This document shows, piece by piece, positions 42,988-50,935 of a stretch of 64,000 nucleotides of DNA (positions are counted from its first letter, which is position 1; the number at the start of each line of letters is the position of its first letter). The notes beneath the pieces were generated by a model. The model was not told the DNA's origin. It worked only from the letters and a program-made list of their open reading frames with translations, and did no database searches. This stretch comes from Streptomyces phaeolivaceus (lineage in GTDB: Bacteria > Actinomycetota > Actinomycetes > Streptomycetales > Streptomycetaceae). The position numbers were made by a program, and so were the translations under genes. The stretch lies in NCBI RefSeq assembly GCF_009184865.1, contig NZ_CP045096.1, positions 9,362,001 to 9,426,000 of the forward strand. Direction: 5' to 3'.

Positions 42988-44094
42988 ATGACCACGTCGT
43001 CCTTCATTCCCGGGTTGGAACTCTCCCGCCGCTTCTACCTCGAAGCCGTACGGCCCCTGCTGGACGAGGCCGCGCCGGGGGTGATGCACTCAGCAGCCCG
43101 CCTCGGCAGCGGATCGGAAGTCCTCGGATTTGACACTGCCCGCTCCGCTGACCACGAGTGGGGTCCCCGCCTCCAGATCTTCCTGGGCTCCCAGGACGTC
43201 ACCCGCCACGGAGCGACGATCACGGCACTGCTCTCCGAACGCCTGCCGAAAACCTTCCACGGCTACCCGACGCACTTCGCCCCCGTCGGCGAAGGAGACA
43301 TCCGGGTCATGCAGACAACTGAGGGGCCAGTCCACCACCGAGTCGAAGTCACAGCCCCAGGCGCTTGGTTCACCAGGCAACTGGGCTTCGACCCGCGTAC
43401 CGACATCACCCTGACGGACTGGCTGGCCACCCCCACTCAGCTCCTCGCCGAGGTCACTGCCGGTGCCGTCTTCCACGACGGACTTGGTCAACTCGCACCA
43501 GCTCGCGCCAACCTCGAGTGGTACCCCCACGACCTCTGGCTCCACCTACTCGCCTGCCAGTGGCAGCGCGTCTCCCGGGAGGAAGCCTTCGTCGGCCGCT
43601 GCGGCGAAGTGGGCGACGAAATCGGCTCCGCCATCGTCGCCGCCCGCCTGGTGCGCGATCTGATGCGACTCTGCCTGCTCATGGACCGCCGCTACCCGCC
43701 CTACAGCAAGTGGCTCGGCAGCGCCTTCGCCCGCACCCCCCAGGCACCCGCCCTCACCCCGGTCCTCACCGCGGCCCTCACTGCCACCGACTGGCACACC
43801 CGCGAGCACCACTTGACCCGCGCCTACGAGGCCGTCGCGGCCACACACAACCAACTCGGCCTCACCGACCCTGTCGACCCCGCCACGCGGCCCTACCACG
43901 CCAGACCCTTTCAGGTGCTGCACGCCGAACGCTTCACTGCGACACTGACCACCCGCATCACCGACCCGGCCCTCCGCACCCTGCCGACGATCGGAAACGT
44001 CGACCAGTTCATCGACAGCACCGACATCCTCAGCCATCCGGAACTGACGCGCGCCGCCACTCGCGCAACGGTCTGTTCTCCCCCTGAGTGTTAG
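42988..44094 (+). CDS. DUF4037 domain protein
   Basis: 368 residues. GLELSRRFYLEAVRPLLDE opens the protein; HEWGPRLQIFLG carries an Asp-like metal region, and QRVSREEAFVGRCGEVGDE, LVRDLMRLCLLMDRRYPPYSKW and the C-terminal LHAERFTATL follow. This is the DUF4037 family, related to nucleotidyltransferase-like folds, with no assigned substrate. ATG at 42988. First gene of the insert. Confidence 0.82.
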   Translation: MTTSSFIPGLELSRRFYLEAVRPLLDEAAPGVMHSAARLGSGSEVLGFDTARSADHEWGPRLQIFLGSQDVTRHGATITALLSERLPKTFHGYPTHFAPVGEGDIRVMQTTEGPVHHRVEVTAPGAWFTRQLGFDPRTDITLTDWLATPTQLLAEVTAGAVFHDGLGQLAPARANLEWYPHDLWLHLLACQWQRVSREEAFVGRCGEVGDEIGSAIVAARLVRDLMRLCLLMDRRYPPYSKWLGSAFARTPQAPALTPVLTAALTATDWHTREHHLTRAYEAVAATHNQLGLTDPVDPATRPYHARPFQVLHAERFTATLTTRITDPALRTLPTIGNVDQFIDSTDILSHPELTRAATRATVCSPPEC

Positions 44095-44211
44095 CGGCCA
44101 GTTCAGATTCCCCAGTGGCAGCCAGTTACTGGGGAGACAACTGGCCACCGATGTCACTGGGTGTGATGGCAGTCGGTGGGGTGTCCACCTCGGCGTATCG
44201 ATCCATTGGCG

Positions 44212-45069
44212 TCAGTAGACGATTGAGACGATCTGGCAGGCCTCTTCGGCCAGTTCGCGGTCGCCATCGATACGGGCGCGGACCAGAGCAGTGTCCGGTT
44301 GGATGCCGCGGGTGCACAGGCGCCATGCCGTCTCCGAGTCCAGTCCTATGAGCGCGGCGGGGCGTTGGGTGTCGGGCTCGGCGAGCGACCAGACGTCCCC
44401 GGTGGCTGTCGCCGTCCACGTGCCACCGGCCGGGCCGTTGATCCGCACTTGGACCTGAGTGCCGACCGGCACGGTGACCTCACGCAGGGTGTGGGGCAGG
44501 GCTCGCATGAAGGTGTCCAGGACCACGGACAGCAGGCGAGGATCGGTATCGGTGCCCCGGCCGATGGCGTGGCGAATCTGTTGACGATGGGTCCAGAACT
44601 CGGTGAAGTCGCGGGCGCTGTCCAGCCACGTCGGAGCCGGATCGACGCCGGCCCATGACACTGCCAGGGACGGGGCGTCGGGGTCGGTGGCCTCGAAGAA
44701 CCGGACGACCTGACCGCCGATCAGGTCGAGGGTGTCGGTGAGGGCGGCCGGGCTCACGCGGCGCTGGGCGTCGACCCATTCCTGGTTGATGCAGTGGATA
44801 AACGCCTCCAGAGTTTCGCCCGGCGCGAAGGTAGGGCCTTCCTGGTGACCGTCGCGGTCCCGGGCAAGCCGGCCGTAGAAGTCGCCCAGGACGTGGGCGG
44901 CAAGATCTCTCACGGTCCAGCCCGGCAGCGCCTTCTTGCCCCAGTCGTCAGGGGCCAGGCCCCGCAGCGTGGTCATCAGCGCGGCCTGCTCCGGGGCAAA
45001 CAGAGGGCGGGCATCGATCGGAGCACCTAACCAGGGATGGCTCGGCACGGTATTGAGCTGGGCATCCAT
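44212..45069 (-). CDS. Mycothiol-dependent maleylpyruvate isomerase family protein
   Basis: 285 residues. A DinB-like four-helix start with LAPDDWGKKALPGWTVRDLAAHVLGD (His metal ligand region), FTEFWTHRQQIRHAIG (further ligands), and a C-terminal TVPVGTQVQVRI / ETAWRLCTRGI domain. The family uses mycothiol and a divalent metal. Substrate not deducible. ATG at 45069. Part of the insert. Confidence 0.82.
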   Translation of the reverse strand: MDAQLNTVPSHPWLGAPIDARPLFAPEQAALMTTLRGLAPDDWGKKALPGWTVRDLAAHVLGDFYGRLARDRDGHQEGPTFAPGETLEAFIHCINQEWVDAQRRVSPAALTDTLDLIGGQVVRFFEATDPDAPSLAVSWAGVDPAPTWLDSARDFTEFWTHRQQIRHAIGRGTDTDPRLLSVVLDTFMRALPHTLREVTVPVGTQVQVRINGPAGGTWTATATGDVWSLAEPDTQRPAALIGLDSETAWRLCTRGIQPDTALVRARIDGDRELAEEACQIVSIVY

Positions 45070-45352
45070 GGCTCAAACCTGCCAACCGGGCGACCACTTC
45101 GCTAGCGAATATCCCGCACGGGCCACGCCTTTCGACTACCTTGCGTAACCGCGCTAATAACTGGCCGTACGTGGGCAAATTCTGGTGGCCGCTGTCACCT
45201 GAGACCTCCGTCTCAGAGCAATAGAGGGAGAGAGCGAAGCCGCCAGACAGTTGGGGACATTCATCCCGTAGGCCGCCGGGGAACCAAGGCCATACGCCGA
45301 CAGCAAGGCTGTCGGCGTCTCGCAAACTGACGTGCGTTGCACATCGCCGTCC

Positions 45353-46219
45353 ATGCACACTCCACGCATGGGTGCTGACATCGTCGTATCGCTTCAGGAG
45401 AAGGCTCTGCTGCATGTCGCGGCTTCATGTGGAGGAGGGCCGCTCGTTGGGGATCTCCGGGTGACGATGCACTTTCATCCCGATCGTCCCGCACAGAATC
45501 GTCCGATTTTGGCCCAGATGGTGGAAGACGGTATCTACCGGTCACAGTTCGTGACAGGCACGAGCAACGGTGGTCTGACCGCTCATCCTGGTGGAGACCG
45601 GTGGCGTTGGGAGAGTCGTATTTTTGGCGGTGCTTACGACGAGGCCTCGGATGACCAGCGCCCTGTATACGGTGCGCTGAACTACCGCCGTGATCCGGTC
45701 GGTGGTGCACCGCGGTTCGGCTCTTCGTACTTCAGACTCAACACCGAGACCCTGAGACGCACCACGTTCTGCTACCCCGACAGTTCCACCGAGCCTTCTG
45801 ACTTCGGCATTGCAGATCGCTGCTCGCTCATCGACCTGGCTAAGGCGGACGGGTTGGACGCCTTGGATTGTCACATCGAGGCACAGATTCACGGACGGGT
45901 CAGGTTCGACTGTGACGTCGAGGCGCTGGTGATGGACCCCAGCTACCGCGGCACAGAGGTTGAAGCCTCAGCTCATCGCCTCCCGTGCCCCATCGAATGG
46001 CACCCAGGTTTTCGGCTCAGCGTGGCTGAACTACGACGTCACTCAAGCTACCGGGGACAGGAATACGTTGAGCTGGGTGCCGAGATCGCCGTTGACGGCC
46101 TTCTCGACCCCAAGGTCATCGGGGATGCCGCCCGCACTGGTCGGTACAGCCTTCAGGACCTCAAGAAGGTCTGGCACTGCCTGGCACGCTTCGGAGTACG
46201 CACCGTGCCTGCTGAGTGA
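45353..46219 (+). CDS. DUF3626 domain protein
   Basis: 288 residues from ATG 45353 (ATG 45368 and GTG 45332 are alternatives). TMHFHPDRPAQNRPILAQM, VEDGIYRSQFVTGTSNGGLT, GGDRWRWESRIFGGAYD, RPVYGALNYRRDPVGGAPRFGSSYF and HGRVRFDCDVEALVMDPSY match the DUF3626 pattern. Histidine, Asp, Arg and Gly residues are clustered as in an enzyme active site, but no function is known to me. Lower third-position GC than its surroundings points to transfer. Confidence 0.8.
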   Translation: MHTPRMGADIVVSLQEKALLHVAASCGGGPLVGDLRVTMHFHPDRPAQNRPILAQMVEDGIYRSQFVTGTSNGGLTAHPGGDRWRWESRIFGGAYDEASDDQRPVYGALNYRRDPVGGAPRFGSSYFRLNTETLRRTTFCYPDSSTEPSDFGIADRCSLIDLAKADGLDALDCHIEAQIHGRVRFDCDVEALVMDPSYRGTEVEASAHRLPCPIEWHPGFRLSVAELRRHSSYRGQEYVELGAEIAVDGLLDPKVIGDAARTGRYSLQDLKKVWHCLARFGVRTVPAE

Positions 46220-46282
46220 GTAGCAACGTCCCCTCGCGGCTGGACGAACAGGCTGATTGCCGAGCAATTACCTGAGAGAGCG

Positions 46283-47300
46283 TCACTCGGTAGCTTTGAG
46301 GGCCGCGAGGTAGCCGGCCCAACTGTCTTGGGCCAGTGCCGCCCACTGGACGGCGGTGTTCTTGTGGATCCCGAAGAGGTCGCACATGACAATCGGCGGA
46401 AGCTCACCGGCCATGCCGAACAAGGAAGTGTTGCGGGCCGCGAGGGTGGGCAGACCGTGCTTCGCGAGCTGCGCCGCCAGACCTCCATGGCTTCGCGGGC
46501 GGCCGGCGAGACGGCCCGGGAGAAGAAGCTGCTGGTGCTCGCTGTCGGGCAAGGCTCCCACCGCCGAGTGCCTTCGGCCCTCAGCGATCTGTCGTTCGAT
46601 GAGACGAGCCAGCGTCGGCGGCAGGAGCACGGGGTTCTTGTCGAAGGTGAAGTAGGCCCCGGTGTCGTCCTCGTGGAATTGATCGGCGGTCAAGTGGACG
46701 ATACGGGTGATCGGCAATCCATAGAGGCGGATGAGGGCGCCGGCGATGCGGATGTCCAGGGGCAGTGATGTGTCCGTGAGGCACCGGCGTAGTTGATCGG
46801 CTTGATCGTCGTCGTCGAGGAAGGTTGCCGGTGCGGGCCGCTGGTATCCGGGGTATTCCAGGTTCCGGGTCAGGCCGCGCTTGTTCGTCCATTTGATGAA
46901 GGCTGCGGTCAGGCGCGGCCGGGACGGCTTGGCCTGGGCCAGCCAGACCTCGAGGTCGGTCTGGGTCAGGGCCCGCAGGTCGAGGTGGCGGTCGTCGAGC
47001 CACTGCATGAACTCGATCGCGGCTCGGATCTCGCTGCGGTCGCTGTGGGCGGCTTTGTCTGTGTACCGGCGGCGAGTGGCGCGTCGGCGGGCATCGCGGA
47101 TGATGAACCATTCGGCGAACGGTCGGATGATCTCCGAGCGTGCGGCGGGCAGGTGCTGGGCGGCGGCCCGGAACCACAGCTCCAGCTGGACGAGATTCTC
47201 TTGCCGCAGCGGCAGGATCCCAGCGTGGACGAGCAGTTCCCGGACGTAGCGGGTGGCCGGTTCCTGCGGCAGCTCATCGAGAAGTTCATGGGTGATCTCT
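46283..47300 (-). pseudogene. Tyrosine recombinase-like protein, probably N-truncated
   Basis: About 340 residues. RSEIRAAIEFMQWLDDRHLDL and LTQTDLEVWLAQ form a core-binding-like helical domain; LPLDIRIAGALIRLYGLPITRIV, YFTFDKNPVLLPP and NTSLFGMAGELPPIVMCDLFGIHKNTAVQWA correspond to the catalytic-domain region of phage-type integrases seen in Streptomyces plasmids and chromosome arms. The canonical Arg/His/Tyr set is not fully recognisable. Near 47300 its frame runs into the antisense of the permease, and the only start there (TTG 47311) is inside permease sequence, so the original N-terminus is missing. Confidence 0.6.
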
Positions 47301-48071
47301 GCGGTCGCCAACCCGCTCGCCGACCCCGTCGTCCTGGGCTTCTCCTACGACGCCTCCCTGGGCGCCGTCCTGGTCATCACCCTCGGCGGGGCCACCCTCG
47401 CGGGATTCGGCGGGCTCGGGGTGTCGGGCGCGGCCTTCGTCGGCGCGCTGACCGCCGGGGTCCTCGCCTTCGCCCTGGGCCGCCGCGGCGGGCTGGCCCC
47501 GATCCGGCTGGTCCTCGCCGGGGTCGTCGTCGGCTATGTCTTCCTCTCGCTCACCAGCTTCGTCCAGCTGATGGCGACGCCCACCGAGCTGCGCACCGTG
47601 ATGTTCTGGATGCTCGGCAGTGTCGCCGGTGCCCAGTGGGACCAACTCCCCGTCGTCGCCGTGGTGGTGGTGACGAGCACGGTCGTGCTGACCCTGTTCG
47701 GACGGCGGCTCAACGCTCTGCTCTCCGGGGACGAGTCGGCCACCGCGCTCGGGGTGGACGTCAACCGGCTGCGGGCGCTCCTGCTGATCCTCAGCGCGCT
47801 GCTCACCGGCACCGTCATCGCCGTCGCGGGCGGCATCGGCTTCGTCGGGCTGATGGTCCCCCATCTCGTCCGGCTCACGGTCGGCGCCGACCACCGCAGG
47901 CTGCTGCCCCTGACCGCGCTGCTCGGCGCCGTCTACCTCGTCGCCGTCGACCTGCTCTCCCGCACCCTCAACCGCCCCAACGAACTCCCGCTGGGCATCC
48001 TCACCGTCCTGCTCGGCGCCCCCTTCTTCCTGTGGCTGCTGCGCCGCGACAAGGGCCTGGACACCGTGTGA
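47301..48071 (+). pseudogene. FecCD permease, C-terminal piece
   Basis: Starts abruptly in AVANPLADPVVLGFSYDASLGA and runs through the remaining helices (RLVLAGVVVGYVFLSLTSFV, GGIGFVGLMVPHLVRLTVGADHRR, LPLGILTVLLGAPFFLWLLRR) to TGA 48071. The GxxGLxxPHxxRxxxGxDHR motif, which docks the ATPase, is intact. Its first part lies 4.5 kb upstream. Confidence 0.85.
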
Positions 48072-48113
48072 ACAAGAGCCCGGACGCCAGATGAACAGGG
48101 GCCTGGACATCGT

Positions 48114-48911
48114 ATGAAACTGACCGTGGACCAGCTCCACATCATCCTCGACCGCACCCCGATCCTTCGCGCGGTGAACCTGGACGCCGACAAAGGGGAT
48201 GTCGTCGGGCTCGTTGGCCCCAACGGCAGCGGGAAGTCCACCCTGCTCCGCGCCGTCTACCGCTCGCTGCGGCCCGCCGGGGGAGTGGTCAGGGTGGGCG
48301 GTGACGATGTGTGGGAACTGCCCGCGCGGACGGCGGCCCGTCGTACGGCGGCCGTGCTCCAGGACTCCGGTACCACCGCCGGCCTGAGCGTGCGGGAGAT
48401 CGTGGCCCTCGGGCGCACGCCCCACCACGGGCTGATGGGGCGGGACGGCGCCGAGGACCGGGAGGCCGTGGCCGACGCGGTCGCCCGCTGCGGAGTCGAA
48501 CCGTTCGCGGACCGCGACTACGCGACTCTCTCCGGCGGCGAACGCCAACGCGTCCTGCTGGCCCGCGCCCTCGCCCAGCGACCGAGGCTGCTGGTCCTGG
48601 ACGAACTCACCAACCATCTCGACATCCGCGCCCGGTTCGAACTCCTGGACCTGATCCGCTCCACCGGGATCACCACGCTCGCCGTGCCGCACGACCTCGA
48701 CCTCGCCGCCCGCCTCTGCGACCACCTCGCCGTCCTCCACGGCGGCGAGGTGGTCGCGGCGGGCCCGGTGCTGGAGGTCCTGACGCCGGATCTCCTGCGG
48801 GACGTGTTCGGCGTTCGCGGTCACACGGAACGGCACGCCGACGGCGTCGTCCGTATCATCTACGCGGCCCGGCCGCTGGCCGACGACCCCACGGAGGAGG
48901 CTCAGCGGTAG
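48114..48911 (+). CDS. ABC transporter ATP-binding protein (Fe3+/B12 type)
   Basis: 265 residues. Walker A GPNGSGKST, Q-loop (VLQDSGTT), signature LSGGERQRVLLARAL, Walker B LLVLDELTNHLD and switch His in VPHDLDLA. The D-loop region has Leu where DEPTNHLD is usual. Energises the permease that is now split, so it may be idle or serve another permease. ATG at 48114. Its 3' end overlaps the GH97 gene convergently by 10 bases. Confidence 0.9.
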   Translation: MKLTVDQLHIILDRTPILRAVNLDADKGDVVGLVGPNGSGKSTLLRAVYRSLRPAGGVVRVGGDDVWELPARTAARRTAAVLQDSGTTAGLSVREIVALGRTPHHGLMGRDGAEDREAVADAVARCGVEPFADRDYATLSGGERQRVLLARALAQRPRLLVLDELTNHLDIRARFELLDLIRSTGITTLAVPHDLDLAARLCDHLAVLHGGEVVAAGPVLEVLTPDLLRDVFGVRGHTERHADGVVRIIYAARPLADDPTEEAQR

Positions 48912-50899
48912 CAGGTGGTGACCCCCGGACGCCAGGGGCAGGCGAGGCCGGCGAAGCCGCCGTTGGCGGTGACGTCGACGGTGAACGTGTCGCCGCCGCG
49001 CAGCACCCGCCGGTCCTGGACGAGCCCCTCGGCGCCGTCCCGGACCGTCTCGACCAGCCACTTGCCCGACCCGAGCGACAGGGGTACTTCCGCCGTACGG
49101 GCCGCTCCCGCGTACACCCCGCCCAGGAACCAGCGGTCACCGCTGCGGCGGGCGAGCACCGCCTCCTGGCCGGGCTGTCCGGCGAGCAGCCGGGTGTCGT
49201 CCCAGGCGGCGGGGACCTGGTCGAAGTAGGCGCGGGCGAGCGGCCGGGCGTCGTACGACTCGGGGGTGCCCGCGAACATCTGGAGCCCCGACTCGTAGGC
49301 GACGGTGAGCCCGACCTCGGCCGCGTCGGAGTTGGGGCGCAGTCCGACGCGCTGGAAGGCGCCGGGGGTGAAGTCCATGGAGCCGATGACGTTGCGGGTG
49401 AACGGCAGGGTGGTGAGATGGGCGGCGGTGTTGGTGCGCTTCTCCTCGCCCGCGACGCCCTCCAGGGTCATGACGTGCGGCCAGGTGCGCTGGATGCCCT
49501 TGGGGATCGTGGAACCGTGGAAGTTGACCAGGAGATGGTGGTCGGCGGTCTCGGGGAGGATCGCGTCGTACCACTTCAGCGTGGCCTGGGCCTCCGAGTC
49601 CATGAAGTCGATCTTGACGCCCTTGACGCCCCAGCGTTCCAGCGTGGGCAGCCACCGGGCGCGCTCCTCGGCGGTGTCGAGGTCACGCTGATGGATCCAG
49701 ACGATGATGCCGACGCCCTTGGCCCGCGCGTACTCCACGAGTTCGGGCATCCAGCTGTTGGTCTGCCATTCCGGGTCGGTGGTGTCCCAGGCGTCGGACC
49801 TGAAGTACCAGCCCGCGTCGACCGCCTCGTACGGCCAGCCGCGTTCGGCCGCGTAGTCGACGTACGCCTTCTGCGCGGTGAGGCTCTGACCGGCCGGTCG
49901 GCCGCCCGCGAGCCAGGTCCACAGGGCGGTGCCGGGCCGGATCCAGGAACGGTCGCGGACCTTGGAGGCGGGGGCCAGGTCATCGGTGAAGGTGGAGCGG
50001 GTGACGGTGGCGAGATCGCCGGTGACCATGGCCCGCCAGGGGGTGGCGAGCGGGCCGTCGGCCGTGACCCGGTCGTCGGCGAGCTTGATCCGGTAGGTGC
50101 CCGAGCCCTGTTCATGGGTGAGCCGGGCGCCGGAGTAGGCGCCGGTGAGATCGGACTCGGCGAGCAGGGTGTAGCCGCCGTCGGTGCGGAACAGCGCCTG
50201 GTCCGAGTACGCGCCGGTGGGCGCGCCCGCGGCCGTGTACTGGACGAACTGCCCCTCGTTGTCGGCCCGGTAGGTGCCCAGCCACGCGCTCGCGTCCGCC
50301 GGGAGGTTGAACGCGGAGGTCTCGCCCAGCACATCGCCTTGGCCGGCGGGCAGGACGTAGCGGTAGGCGACACCGTCCGCCGAGGCGCGGACGACGAGGT
50401 CGAGGCGGGCGCCGGCGGCGGTCGCGAACGACAGCCGGCTCTCGTCCATCCGCACCCGGCGCTCCAGCCGCTTGCCGGCTTTCGTCCGGTACCGCTCGTC
50501 GATCGTCCGGTCCCTGCGGTGCAGGAAGCGCAACCTCTGTGACAGATCGGCCTGTTCGGTGACGATGCCGACGGGCGACGCTTCGAGGACCGTACGGCCG
50601 TCGCGGGACACCGTGAGACTCAGGGCGCCGGTGTCGGCGTCCAGGGACACCCGCGCGCGGGGCGCGTGCGCGGACGCCGACACGGACGCCGACTCGGACG
50701 CCGACTCGGACGCCGACACGGACGCCGACACGGACGCCGACCAGGCGCGGTCGTGCGGTTCGGCCCGTGCGGGCACGGTCGTGAGAAGGGTGGCCACCAG
50801 CCCGGCGCAGAGCCCGGCGACCGTGGTCCTGACCATCGTGGCCGTCCTGGTCGTCCTGATCGTCCTGATCGTCCTGGTCGTCCTGATCGGAACTGCCAT
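48902..50899 (-). CDS. Glycoside hydrolase family 97-like, secreted
   Basis: 665 residues from ATG 50899; ATG 50836 (MVRTTVAGLCAGLVATLLTT) gives a cleaner signal peptide ending PARAEP. The middle holds a beta-sandwich; DRSWIRPGTALWTWLAGG, AVDAGWYFRSD, IVWIHQRDL and GVKGVKIDFMDSEAQ begin the (beta/alpha)8 barrel of GH97, and the Asp of KIDFMD matches the nucleophile position of the retaining alpha-galactosidase subgroup. ADHHLLVNFHGSTIPKG and TRNVIGSMDFTPGAF follow. Twelve-base repeats encode a Ser/Ala linker near residue 60. Operon with the GH95-like gene. Confidence 0.85.
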   Translation of the reverse strand: MAVPIRTTRTIRTIRTTRTATMVRTTVAGLCAGLVATLLTTVPARAEPHDRAWSASVSASVSASESASESASVSASAHAPRARVSLDADTGALSLTVSRDGRTVLEASPVGIVTEQADLSQRLRFLHRRDRTIDERYRTKAGKRLERRVRMDESRLSFATAAGARLDLVVRASADGVAYRYVLPAGQGDVLGETSAFNLPADASAWLGTYRADNEGQFVQYTAAGAPTGAYSDQALFRTDGGYTLLAESDLTGAYSGARLTHEQGSGTYRIKLADDRVTADGPLATPWRAMVTGDLATVTRSTFTDDLAPASKVRDRSWIRPGTALWTWLAGGRPAGQSLTAQKAYVDYAAERGWPYEAVDAGWYFRSDAWDTTDPEWQTNSWMPELVEYARAKGVGIIVWIHQRDLDTAEERARWLPTLERWGVKGVKIDFMDSEAQATLKWYDAILPETADHHLLVNFHGSTIPKGIQRTWPHVMTLEGVAGEEKRTNTAAHLTTLPFTRNVIGSMDFTPGAFQRVGLRPNSDAAEVGLTVAYESGLQMFAGTPESYDARPLARAYFDQVPAAWDDTRLLAGQPGQEAVLARRSGDRWFLGGVYAGAARTAEVPLSLGSGKWLVETVRDGAEGLVQDRRVLRGGDTFTVDVTANGGFAGLACPWRPGVTTCYR
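50672..50743 (-). repeat. Six 12-base tandem repeats in the GH97 gene
   Basis: Six units of GGACGCCGACAC or GGACGCCGACTC encode Ser-Val/Glu-Ser-Ala repeats in the linker after the signal peptide. A second run of GTCCTGATC-like 9-mers at about 50845-50885 encodes the Arg-Thr-Ile repeats of the longer N-terminus. Confidence 0.85.
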
Positions 50900-50935
50900 G
50901 GGAACCTTCCTGTGGTGCGGGGTGGGCGAGGGGGG

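Larger units (their letters stand above)
42748..47300. mobile_element. Accessory insert with recombinase splitting the permease gene
   Basis: About 4.55 kb separates the two permease pieces. It holds DUF4037, MDMPI-type and DUF3626 genes and ends with a tyrosine-recombinase-like gene. Codon usage is looser (more A/T at third positions, clearest at 45.3-46.2 kb) than the flanks. Relative to the intact permease, about 25 codons of the target are missing at the joint, so insertion came with a deletion or was followed by one. No clear terminal repeat; GGTGA near both edges may be chance. Confidence 0.7.

Noticed and set aside
42744..47295. GGTGA direct repeat as attachment or target-site duplication of the insert
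   Set aside because: Five bases are too few in this composition, and the target also lost about 25 codons, so a clean duplication is not expected.
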